DNA from: Gammaproteobacteria bacterium
Lineage (GTDB): Bacteria > Pseudomonadota > Gammaproteobacteria > Pseudomonadales > Pseudohongiellaceae
Length of the DNA stretch: 41,826 nt
Assembly: GCA_002731775.1 (NCBI GenBank)
Contig: PCCP01000044.1
Location: 1-41,826 of the forward strand
Direction of reading: 5' to 3'
Part shown: piece after piece, positions 34,316-41,826 of the stretch
Layout of the letters: each line of letters opens with the position of its first letter
How positions within the stretch are numbered: the stretch's first letter is position 1
Translations under genes and position numbers: made by a program
Notes under the pieces: generated by a model
Told to the model about the DNA's origin: nothing
Seen by the model: the letters and a program-made list of their open reading frames with translations, nothing else
Databases searched by the model: none

Positions 34316-35800
34316 CTACTTCAGATCCCTATATTCCCGTTCCAGTGCCTTCGCTTGTTTTTTGGAGATGCCACGCAGCACGGCGATAGCATGTCGAATC
34401 CGGGCGCGGCAGATATCCAACTCGAGGATAGCCATCGAATCAAAGACCGAGGTTGAAACTGCCTTACCGCTGATCGCCACAAAAAGAGGAAACAGAAATT
34501 CTCTGATTTTTAGTCCCAGATCGGTAGCCAGAGTCTGTAATTCGAGCTCTATGTTATCCCGATTCCACGGCTTAATTTGTTGCAGACGCCAAAGCGAAAA
34601 CTGCAGTATTTTAAGCAAGGTTTCTGTGCTCAGTTGCTTGTGTTGAAAACTTTCCACGTCGAGCTTCGGCAGGCCAGAGATAAAGAAACTACCCAGTTCC
34701 GCCACATCGCTAAATCGCTCCACCCGTTGTTTCAGCAGAGGGATGATGCGCTTGACCTTGCTGCCACCGAACGCCCACTGCGCAAACTTTTGTGCAAACT
34801 CATCGTCGCTGAGGTCTTCACGAATATACTTGCCATTGAGCCAGTCGAGTTTTTCTGTATCAAACACCGGCCCGCCTAGTGAAACCCGTTCCAGGTCGAA
34901 GCAGTCCGTCATCTCTTGCAGGGAGAACTTCTCTTCGCCAGACGGTAGACTCCAACCCATTAAACCGAGGTAGTTAACCAGCGCCTCCGGCAAGTACCCC
35001 ATGGCTTGATAATAGCCGATACTGGTTGGATTCTTGCGCTTGCTGAGCTTGCTCTTGTCCGGGTTTCTCAATAGCGGCATATGACAGAAAATCGGCGCTT
35101 GCCAGCCAAAGTATTGATACAGGAGCAGGTGCTTGGGCATCGAGTTGATCCACTCTTCACCCCTGATGACATGGGAAATTAGCATCAGGTGATCATCGAC
35201 CACGTTTGCGAAATGGTAAGTCGGCAGACCGTCAGACTTCATCAGTATCTGCATATCAACCTGGGACCAGGCTATGGAAACAGCGCCCCTTAACAGGTCG
35301 TTAAATTCACAGTTTCCGCTGTCCGGAATTTTCATGCGGATAACATGCTCACTCCCTTGCTGCAAACGGGTTGAAACTTCGTCCTTCGACAGCTGTAGGC
35401 AATGACCATCGTAACCAATTACCTGTTTGTCCTGTAACTGCTGTCGTCTTAATTCAGTCAGCCTTTCTGCACTACAGAAGCATGGAAATGCGAAGCCATC
35501 GACCACCAACTTCTCGATATGAGCCGAGTAGATTTCAGATCGTTCACTTTGCCGATAAGGTCCAAATTCGCCTTCGCAGCCTGGACCCTCGTCCCAGGAC
35601 AGACCCAGCCACTGCAATGAAGCCAGGATATCGGCTTCAGATTTCGCGCTGCTTCGTTGGCGGTCGGTGTCTTCAATTCGCAGAATAAATTTGCCTCCGC
35701 TTTTATGGGCGAAGCAGCGATTAAACAATGCAATATAGGCCGTCCCTACGTGAGGGTCCCCTGTGGGGGAAGGTGCAATTCTGGTACGAATCCGGGTCAT
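34316..35800 (-). CDS. gltX: Glutamyl-tRNA synthetase
   Basis: The 494-residue class I enzyme charges tRNA-Glu with glutamate. IAPSPTGDPHVGT at 8-20 contains the HIGH-type motif, and KLSKRKNPTS is the KMSKS-type motif. The GYLPEALVNYLGLMGWS segment and the C-terminal anticodon-binding helices are typical of the gammaproteobacterial GltX. The protein seems discriminating in type, but GltX1/GltX2 status cannot be judged here. No Shine-Dalgarno is visible before the ATG at 35800. A perfect TATAAT at 35851-35846 on the minus strand may be its -10, with a weak -35. Confidence 0.95.
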   Translation of the reverse strand: MTRIRTRIAPSPTGDPHVGTAYIALFNRCFAHKSGGKFILRIEDTDRQRSSAKSEADILASLQWLGLSWDEGPGCEGEFGPYRQSERSEIYSAHIEKLVVDGFAFPCFCSAERLTELRRQQLQDKQVIGYDGHCLQLSKDEVSTRLQQGSEHVIRMKIPDSGNCEFNDLLRGAVSIAWSQVDMQILMKSDGLPTYHFANVVDDHLMLISHVIRGEEWINSMPKHLLLYQYFGWQAPIFCHMPLLRNPDKSKLSKRKNPTSIGYYQAMGYLPEALVNYLGLMGWSLPSGEEKFSLQEMTDCFDLERVSLGGPVFDTEKLDWLNGKYIREDLSDDEFAQKFAQWAFGGSKVKRIIPLLKQRVERFSDVAELGSFFISGLPKLDVESFQHKQLSTETLLKILQFSLWRLQQIKPWNRDNIELELQTLATDLGLKIREFLFPLFVAISGKAVSTSVFDSMAILELDICRARIRHAIAVLRGISKKQAKALEREYRDLK

Positions 35801-35863
35801 TGAGTAGCGTAGTGTGCGGACTATGATTACGAAGACAAGCCGGAGATTATACCCGATTCATAT

Positions 35864-35947
35864 TCAAATCATATTGGCGATGACGATGGCCGGTGTATCT
35901 TGAGCCTTGACTTGTATGCGAGCATTGGATAAAAACTGCTTTCCCAT
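35864..35947 (-). CDS. Possible 27-residue small ORF upstream of gltX
   Basis: ATG at 35947 is preceded by CGGAG with seven bases of spacing and opens a 27-codon frame ending in TGA before the gltX -10 box. The peptide begins MGKQFLSNARIQVKAQ and ends IVIANMI; I do not recognise it. It lies antisense to the dusA promoter and leader. A longer version of the frame runs into dusA antisense and is not credible. It is reported because of the ribosome binding site only. Confidence 0.25.
   Translation of the reverse strand: MGKQFLSNARIQVKAQDTPAIVIANMI
35907..35935 (+). promoter_or_regulatory. Candidate sigma-70 promoter of dusA
   Basis: TTGACT (35907-35912), a 17-base spacer and TAAAAA (35930-35935) precede dusA; the start would be near 35942, about 24 bases before the ATG. 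Confidence 0.45.
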
Positions 35948-35965
35948 AGTGATTCTCCGACTTCC

Positions 35966-36931
35966 ATGCCCGATCATAAATTCTGTGTTGCACCGATGAT
36001 GGATTGGACCGATAGACACGATCGGGTATTTTTGCGTCAGTTTTCTGATCGCGCCTTGCTGTATACGGAAATGGTAACCAGTGCCACCTTGAAACACGGC
36101 GACGCCCGTTATTTATTGCAGCACCATGCGATAGAACACCCCATCGCATTACAACTCGGCGGTAGTGACCCGAAAGAATTGGCGGAGGCGGCAAAACTTG
36201 GAGAAGAAGCTGGCTTCGACGAGATAAATCTGAATGTCGGCTGCCCCAGCGATCGTGTTCAGTCTGGCGCCTTTGGCGCTTGTCTGATGGCCAATCCACC
36301 CCTGGTTGCCAGCTGCATAGCAGGTATGCGCAAGGCCGTATCAGTGCCGGTTACAGTCAAGTGTCGAATCGGGATCGATGATCGCGACAGCGAGGGTGAT
36401 CTTATTGATTTTGTCCGGGTCGTTGCCGGGGCCGGCTGTAAGATTTTCATTATCCACGCCAGGAAAGCGATTCTTTCCGGTCTTAGTCCCAAGGAAAACC
36501 GGCAGGTGCCACCCTTGAACTATGAACGCGTATATGCCATTAAGGCGCTATTCCCTGAACTCGACATCGTCCTCAACGGTGGCGTGACTTCCCTCGATAC
36601 AGCAGAGGAGATGCTGCAAACTGTAGACGGCGTGATGTTAGGGCGGGAAGCCTATCAAAACCCGTATCTCTTGCACGGCGTTGACAGCCGCCTGTTCGGA
36701 GAGATCAAGGCAGATAAAAATCGTCTGCAGTACATCTATCAATACCTTCCCTACATCGAACAACAACTAGCCCGGGGCACCCCATTGCAACATATGAGCA
36801 GACACTTGTTAGGGCTGTTTCGGGGACAAAAGGGCGGCAAGCAATATCGGCGCCATCTGAGCGAGAACAGCTACAGGAAGGACGCCGGCATCGAGGTATT
36901 GCTTGATGCCATAAACCACGTAAACTGCTAA
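35966..36931 (+). CDS. dusA: tRNA-dihydrouridine synthase A
   Basis: The 321-residue FMN enzyme reduces uridines 20 and 20a in the tRNA D-loop with NADPH. A TIM barrel begins VAPMMDWTDRH (FMN site), has catalytic C93 in NLNVGCPSDRVQSGAFGACLM, and HARKAILSGLSPKENRQVPPL, the segment that separates DusA from DusB and DusC. The C-terminal helical domain (HLLGLFRGQKGGKQYRRHL) binds tRNA. The ribosome binding site is weak. It diverges from gltX and is followed 36 bp on by a TerB-domain gene. Confidence 0.95.
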   Translation: MPDHKFCVAPMMDWTDRHDRVFLRQFSDRALLYTEMVTSATLKHGDARYLLQHHAIEHPIALQLGGSDPKELAEAAKLGEEAGFDEINLNVGCPSDRVQSGAFGACLMANPPLVASCIAGMRKAVSVPVTVKCRIGIDDRDSEGDLIDFVRVVAGAGCKIFIIHARKAILSGLSPKENRQVPPLNYERVYAIKALFPELDIVLNGGVTSLDTAEEMLQTVDGVMLGREAYQNPYLLHGVDSRLFGEIKADKNRLQYIYQYLPYIEQQLARGTPLQHMSRHLLGLFRGQKGGKQYRRHLSENSYRKDAGIEVLLDAINHVNC

Positions 36932-36967
36932 GTTTAATCCCAGCACCGAGAATTTCTGGTATCCACC

Positions 36968-37432
36968 ATGCTTAAAACCATCAAGGTTTTTTTTGAATCC
37001 AAACTCGTACCAGCGACCGCTGAGGAACCGGAATCCGGTAATTTGAAAACCGATCTCGCCAGTGCCTGTCTGCTCATAGAAGTAATGAAATCGGATCACG
37101 AACTGGACGACAGAGAGGCCGCCGAATTCATCGAAATCTTACAAAAACAGCTCGATATCAGCGATGAGGACCTGGCCGATCTGGTTACCCTGGCCGAAGC
37201 CGAGGCCAAGCAGGCAACTTCGCTGTACGAATTCACCAGTCTGATTAATGCTGGCTACGACTATGAAAACAAGCTTGCGCTTATCGAAAATATGTGGCGA
37301 GTTGCCTACGCGGATGAAAGGCTGGATAAATACGAAGAGCACCTGATCCGGAAAATTTCGGATCTCATCTATGTATCACACAAGGACTTCATCAGAACCA
37401 AACACAGTGCGCGAAGGGGTGCGGCAAACTGA
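36968..37432 (+). CDS. TerB-domain protein (tellurite resistance TerB family)
   Basis: The 154-residue, all-helical, acidic protein matches the TerB-like family. LASACLLIEVMKSDHELDDREAAEF at its centre has the acidic DxELDDRE loop that can bind metal, and a second similar loop occurs at ADERLDKYEEHLI. It has no signal peptide and is likely cytosolic. No other ter gene is nearby, so tellurite resistance should not be assumed; single TerB genes are common next to housekeeping genes. It lies 36 bp after dusA and is probably co-transcribed, and it converges on mlaA with a 21-bp gap. Confidence 0.8.
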   Translation: MLKTIKVFFESKLVPATAEEPESGNLKTDLASACLLIEVMKSDHELDDREAAEFIEILQKQLDISDEDLADLVTLAEAEAKQATSLYEFTSLINAGYDYENKLALIENMWRVAYADERLDKYEEHLIRKISDLIYVSHKDFIRTKHSARRGAAN

Positions 37433-37453
37433 TTGCCCACTAGTAATTTCAAG

Positions 37454-38173
37454 TTAAAAACCGCCAAATATTTCTACGTTCCTACCGTCTGAAATCAGAA
37501 ACTCCCGACGTTGAATATAGGCCTCCCGAATAAACAGATACTCATCCCCAACGATTAACTCATCCAGTGCCAACACCCTTGCACGCGCATCCAATTCCTC
37601 CAATAACCAAAATGTGATTCGCAGTGATTCCTCATTCTGGTACTGCACAGGGTTAAACAGTGTATCCAGTACCAGCCCAAAAGAATCTCTCACATTGCTG
37701 GACCCAAACACGGGCAATACCACATAGGGCCCTGTGCCCACGCCCCAATGGGCGAGGGTCTGACCGAAGTCTTCTTCATTCTTACGCAACTCGAAACCGG
37801 TTGCCACATCGAAAAACCCGAATAGACCGATGGACGAATTAATCAGGAAGCGTCCGCAATCAGAAACAGCAGCATCAAATTTCAACTGTAGAATATCGTT
37901 CACGAAGACGTTAATGTCATCGATATTACTGAAGAAATTTCCCATAAGCTGACGCCCGAAACGGGGCACGAAAAGGCTGTAGGTTCTCGCTACCGGCTTC
38001 ACCACAATCTCATCAATGAAGTCGTTGAAATTAAAGATGCGCCCGTTGCTGACTCGCCATGGGTCCAAAGTTTGCGCCATCGCGTTCGATGCCAACACAC
38101 TGCTGACTGCGAACACAGTCACCCATCCAGCGAGTCGAAGGCAGTGCCTGCATCGAGAGCTGCGAGTTGGCAT
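37454..38173 (-). CDS. mlaA: MlaA/VacJ-family phospholipid-trafficking protein without lipobox
   Basis: The protein is about 239 residues from the ATG at 38173 (CGGA upstream); a GTG six codons earlier, at 38191, is the alternative. DPWRVSNGRIFNFNDFID, the GRFLINSSIGLFGFFDVAT core and EEDFGQTLAHWGVGTGPYVVLPVFG are MlaA hallmarks. MlaA is part of the Mla system that removes misplaced phospholipids from the outer leaflet of the outer membrane. Unusually, the N-terminus is a classical signal peptide ending ASNAMAQ, with no lipobox cysteine at the cleavage site, whereas MlaA is normally an outer-membrane lipoprotein. No other mla gene is in the window. Confidence 0.9.
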   Translation of the reverse strand: MPTRSSRCRHCLRLAGWVTVFAVSSVLASNAMAQTLDPWRVSNGRIFNFNDFIDEIVVKPVARTYSLFVPRFGRQLMGNFFSNIDDINVFVNDILQLKFDAAVSDCGRFLINSSIGLFGFFDVATGFELRKNEEDFGQTLAHWGVGTGPYVVLPVFGSSNVRDSFGLVLDTLFNPVQYQNEESLRITFWLLEELDARARVLALDELIVGDEYLFIREAYIQRREFLISDGRNVEIFGGF

Positions 38174-38272
38174 CAAATCCGGGAAATTCACAATAATCGC
38201 TCGATTTCTACTGGCTGTAGAACCGCCGGCAGTTTGTTGATATAGATGCCTAGGATTCCACGAATGGGCGTG

Positions 38273-41200
38273 TCAGGAAAGCAGTTTTTCGAATTGCGCA
38301 TCGATTCTTTTGGCAGAGACAGGTATTCGGGTTCCCAGCGCTTGAGCGAACAACGACACCCGAAATTCCTCCAGCATCCACCGTAGCAAGTTCAATTCCG
38401 GACATTCATTTTCTAATCGATGCCCCTGCAGGGTTTCGTATTTTTCCCAATACTGTGCCAGTTGCACAGTATGCACCCGATCCTTCTCACCCATATGCGG
38501 CATTTTTTCGAGTCGTGAGTTCACAGCCTGAAAATACCTGGGATACTCTCGCAAGTGTTCGAGGCCGCTTGTAGATAAAAAACCCTCGAACACCAGATTC
38601 TGTAACTGGCTGTCGATGTCATCCGTGAGATATTCCAGCTCTGCATTGCTAATATTCTGTAGACGGCGAGACAAGCTGAAATGTTCTGTTACTATCAGAA
38701 TCAATAACTGTTCGATCTGGTCCGCAACACCCAATATTCTGGGCTTACCATATTCGAGTAATGCTTCGAATTCAGAATTACTTCGGGGCAGCGACTGATT
38801 CAGGTCGAATGCTGCGATATAGCTCTCCACTACGGCCGCCTGCGCCAATCCAGTCAACTGGCTTGACCACTTGAGGGCATTCGCCTTGACAAATCTGGTA
38901 AATTTTTTCTGTATGCTGTTTTTTTGTTGCACACTTCTAAACATGCACAGCCTCACTACCCCTTTTATCGTAGCTAGCTGCGCCTCAGACCGATCTGCCA
39001 ACAGCTCCAGGTTAACCGCATCAATCTTGTCGACGAGTGCCGGATATCGTATCAACACCAGGCTGTCGCCAATTTCAACTGTCACCGGTAGCTCGTCGAA
39101 ATTCCAGTCCGTCAATCCCTGGACTTCCAATTCGTGCCGATAGCTCGATTCCCGGTTCGCTACGGACACGCTATCGGGGCTTAGCTTGAGTTCTTGCTTT
39201 ATCTGCGCAAGATCATCTCCAAAAGCAAGTTCAGTTCCAGATTCATCGACCACCCTCACCTTGACCTTGAGATGGGCAGGCAAGACCACAGCGGTGAGCA
39301 CCTCTCTGTCGATCTTCAGCTTTTTCAGCTTGCGGATTTGGGTCAGCAGCGAATCAACAAGCTCACCATCTGAGCTGTGCATCTGTCCCATAATTTCCGC
39401 CACGAAGCCGCTAGCAGGAATGAAATTCTTTCTCACAGATTTTGGAAATCCCTTGATCAGGGCGATACATTTTTGTCTGATAATCCCTGGTACAGACCAG
39501 TCCACCTCTGCCTGGGTGAGTTGATTCAGCAATGCCAGCGGTACTTCGATGGTGGCACCGTCTGCCAGCGTGCCTGGGTCAAACACATAGTTGAGTGCCA
39601 GCTGATTTTGATGCACCGATGCCAGGTCAGGAAACTCGTCAAAGTCAGATATTTCTGTTGCCGAGTCCGTCAGGTTTTGCAGGCTCATTTCGAGTAGCTT
39701 CGACGTGTTTCTCGATTCAGTCTTAAGCCAGCGTTCGAGATCCCGGGTCGAGCACACATCCGCTGGCAGGCGATCATCATAAAACCTGATGACCTCCCGC
39801 TCGCTGATGAAATAATCCGGCCGCCTGATCTTCTCTTCCAGGCGCTTGAGCTCGGCCAGGAATTCCATATTATGCTTGTAAAAAGCGGCCTCGGTAAGCA
39901 GCTGATCGGCAACGATGCCGGCGTCGATAAAAATTTCCCGCGCCGCCACCGGATCAATTTTCTTGAAACTCACCAGCTCTCGTTGCAACAGCACCAGGCC
40001 ATAAAGATAGACTTTTTCATAGGCCATCACCTGCTGGCGCTTCTTGCTCCAGTGGGGTTCGAAGTAGTCGCGTTTAACCAGGTGCAGGGCCATTTGTTCA
40101 ACCCAATGTGGCTGAATTTTTGCCGCCAGAGTGGCGAAGGTCTGGGAAATTTCTATCAAGGCCGATGTCACAATCCACTTCCTGTGGCTGCCACTAAGGA
40201 CGGATGAAGAAAACAGGGAAAATTTCCGATTACGACTACCAACATACATCTTGCCCTCTGCCTTGCAGGCGATCTGATTCAGAGCTCCGCCGATTATGGA
40301 CTGATGAATTGATTGGTACTCCGCGCTGTCCTTGTTGACCCGGAAACCCAGTTGCTGACTGCCCAGCAGTAGTTGTCGGTGTACCTCGCGCCATTCACGC
40401 ATCCGCATATAGGACAGGCAATTGGTTTTACAGTATTTTTTAAGCTGGCCCTGGGTGAGATCCTGGCGTTCGCGCTCGTACTGATCCCACAGATTTACAA
40501 ATCCAAGAAAATCAGAATCCACATGCTGGAAACGGGCGAGTTTTTGCGTCGCCTGCTGTCGATTCTCCACGGACAATTCCCTGGGATCCTGGATACTCAA
40601 GGCACTGACGATAATGAGAATTTCACGCAGACAGCCTTGCTCATGAGCCAGCACAATCATGCGCGCATACCGGGGGTCCACGGGCAACTGGGCCATTTTC
40701 TTGCCGCAATCCGTGAGCTCTCGTTTCGGATTGAGTGCGTTCAACTCGATCAGTAACTTGAAGCCTTCATTGATAGCTTTTTGCCCGGGAGGCTCAAGGA
40801 AGGGGAATAGTTCGACATCGCCGAGCTTGAGTTGCTTCATGCGCAAGATAACAGATGCCAGATTCGTTCGCTTGATCTCAGGATCGGTGAACTCGTCTCT
40901 GGAATTGAAATCTTCCTCAGAATACAAGCGTATACAAATCCCCTCAGCCAACCGACCACAGCGACCCTGGCGCTGGTTTGCGCTGGCTTGGGATATCGGC
41001 TCGATCGGCAGGCGTTGCACCTTGCTCTGAAAACTATAGCGACTGATACGTGCCAAGCCCGTATCGATTACATAATTGATCCCCGGTACGGTTATCGATG
41101 TCTCAGCGACATTGGTTGCCAGCACGATTCGCCTGCCCTGGTGCGCCCTAAATACTCTTAACTGTTCGGAATGCCGCAGGCGTGCATACAGCGGCAAGAT

Positions 41201-41826
41201 ATCAGTATCGACAAATTTTTGTTTACGTAATTTGTTGGCCGTGTCCCGAATTTCTCTTTCGCTGCTGAGAAATACCAACACGTCTCCACTGATCCGCTTA
41301 TGTTGCCGATCCGAAATAATGATGCCCTGCAAGGCGGAAACTATTGCATCGATTTGCAGATCCTCATCTGTCATCTCTGCCTTGCTTACATTCAGTGGCC
41401 GATATTGAGTTTTTATGGGGTAAGCCCTACCCGAGACAGAAACTACCGGGGCATCATCGAAGTGGGCCGCGAACTTTTCTACATCAATGGTAGCGGAGGT
41501 GATAATGAGTTTCAGATCTTTCCTGCGGGAGAGCAGTTGTTTCAGGAAACCGAGCAGGAAATCTATATTTAGGGATCTCTCGTGCGCCTCATCGATGATC
41601 AACGCCTCATATTTGTTCAGAAACCTGTCCTGCTGGATCTCCGCCAACAATATCCCATCAGTCATTAATTTCAGATAGGTCCCACTGGAGAGGGTTTCAT
41701 TGAAGCGCACCTGGTAACCCACTCCCCGCCCCAATTCGCAATGCAATTCCTCTGCAATTCTGTTGGCGACGGAGACAGCCGCCAGGCGCCGGGGTTGGGT
41801 ATGGCCTATCAATCCCAAGCGTCCGA
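38273..41826 (-). CDS. hrpA: ATP-dependent helicase HrpA (5' end cut by window edge)
   Basis: At least 1183 codons are present; the start and the Walker A motif lie beyond the right edge. The first visible motif is GLIGHTQPRRLAA (motif Ia). TDGILLAE, the DEAH box in IIDEAHERSLNIDFLLG, SATID (motif III), TNVAETSITVPG and QRQGRCGR (motif VI) follow, defining a DEAH-box RNA helicase. A winged-helix/ratchet region and the long DUF3418 C-terminal region of bacterial HrpA come next. HrpA is linked to mRNA processing and rescue of stalled ribosomes. No frameshift is seen. It ends 100 bp from the mlaA start. Confidence 0.96.
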   Translation of the reverse strand, partial: GRLGLIGHTQPRRLAAVSVANRIAEELHCELGRGVGYQVRFNETLSSGTYLKLMTDGILLAEIQQDRFLNKYEALIIDEAHERSLNIDFLLGFLKQLLSRRKDLKLIITSATIDVEKFAAHFDDAPVVSVSGRAYPIKTQYRPLNVSKAEMTDEDLQIDAIVSALQGIIISDRQHKRISGDVLVFLSSEREIRDTANKLRKQKFVDTDILPLYARLRHSEQLRVFRAHQGRRIVLATNVAETSITVPGINYVIDTGLARISRYSFQSKVQRLPIEPISQASANQRQGRCGRLAEGICIRLYSEEDFNSRDEFTDPEIKRTNLASVILRMKQLKLGDVELFPFLEPPGQKAINEGFKLLIELNALNPKRELTDCGKKMAQLPVDPRYARMIVLAHEQGCLREILIIVSALSIQDPRELSVENRQQATQKLARFQHVDSDFLGFVNLWDQYERERQDLTQGQLKKYCKTNCLSYMRMREWREVHRQLLLGSQQLGFRVNKDSAEYQSIHQSIIGGALNQIACKAEGKMYVGSRNRKFSLFSSSVLSGSHRKWIVTSALIEISQTFATLAAKIQPHWVEQMALHLVKRDYFEPHWSKKRQQVMAYEKVYLYGLVLLQRELVSFKKIDPVAAREIFIDAGIVADQLLTEAAFYKHNMEFLAELKRLEEKIRRPDYFISEREVIRFYDDRLPADVCSTRDLERWLKTESRNTSKLLEMSLQNLTDSATEISDFDEFPDLASVHQNQLALNYVFDPGTLADGATIEVPLALLNQLTQAEVDWSVPGIIRQKCIALIKGFPKSVRKNFIPASGFVAEIMGQMHSSDGELVDSLLTQIRKLKKLKIDREVLTAVVLPAHLKVKVRVVDESGTELAFGDDLAQIKQELKLSPDSVSVANRESSYRHELEVQGLTDWNFDELPVTVEIGDSLVLIRYPALVDKIDAVNLELLADRSEAQLATIKGVVRLCMFRSVQQKNSIQKKFTRFVKANALKWSSQLTGLAQAAVVESYIAAFDLNQSLPRSNSEFEALLEYGKPRILGVADQIEQLLILIVTEHFSLSRRLQNISNAELEYLTDDIDSQLQNLVFEGFLSTSGLEHLREYPRYFQAVNSRLEKMPHMGEKDRVHTVQLAQYWEKYETLQGHRLENECPELNLLRWMLEEFRVSLFAQALGTRIPVSAKRIDAQFEKLLS

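Noticed and set aside
35864..36097. 77-codon reading of the small ORF near gltX
   Set aside because: The first 50 codons are antisense to dusA and lack a ribosome binding site; only the 27-codon version has any support.
41818..41826. hrpA starting inside the window at the TTG at 41818
   Set aside because: The Walker A motif must precede GLIGHTQPRR and the frame is open to the edge, so the gene is cut by the window and does not start there.

Overview
The window is a stretch of core chromosome from a free-living, respiring gammaproteobacterium. The gene order of the fatty-acid and TCA blocks (yceD-rpmF-plsX-fabD-fabG-acpP-fabF-mltG-tmk-holB-pilZ and sdhCDAB-sucAB-lpd-sucCD) is closest to the arrangement I know from Pseudomonas. 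The TonB2/TtpC-type cassette recalls marine genera such as Vibrio and Shewanella. A relative of the Cellvibrionales/Pseudomonadales is a reasonable guess, but the species cannot be fixed from sequence alone. I see no insertion sequence, prophage, CRISPR array or obvious island; gene density is high and base composition is even apart from one AT-rich spacer.

Layout. At 1-2002 the 5' end of a glutathione reductase gene diverges from alkB (2-oxoglutarate dioxygenase for DNA repair) and an L-2-hydroxyglutarate oxidase gene. At 2048-10635 one long minus-strand superoperon runs yceD, rpmF, plsX, fabD, fabG, acpP, fabF, mltG, tmk, holB, pilZ. At 10736-13564 rluC and argS diverge, and argS meets htpG tail to tail with abutting stop codons. 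htpG is preceded by a near-consensus heat-shock (sigma-32) promoter whose transcript would begin in a terminator-like hairpin. At 15636-20829 a six-gene minus-strand operon encodes a DUF3450 protein, TtpC-like ExbB1, ExbB2, ExbD, TonB and a TPR protein: an envelope energy-transduction machine. At 21217-32189 the complete sdhCDAB-sucAB-lpd-sucCD operon encodes succinate dehydrogenase, 2-oxoglutarate dehydrogenase and succinyl-CoA synthetase, and it diverges from gltA (citrate synthase). At 34036-35800 lie tRNA-Ala(GGC) and gltX on the minus strand, then dusA and a TerB-domain gene on the plus strand, a MlaA homologue on the minus strand, and hrpA running off the right edge.

How the genes work together. 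The right-hand block supplies a contiguous arc of the TCA cycle and its link to the respiratory chain. The left block couples phospholipid and fatty-acid initiation with ribosome-associated YceD/L32 and with dTMP and replication functions. alkB beside an L-2-hydroxyglutarate oxidase suggests a metabolite link, because L-2-hydroxyglutarate inhibits 2-oxoglutarate dioxygenases and the oxidase turns it back into 2-oxoglutarate.

Most of the window is well-understood housekeeping DNA. I found no wholly new multi-gene system. The observations most worth a second look are regulatory: the htpG sigma-32 promoter/hairpin overlap, a near-leaderless yceD promoter, and a strong-SD 8-codon upstream ORF overlapping the sdhC start. 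A MlaA without a lipobox, an acidic TonB linker and the alkB/LhgO pairing also stand out.
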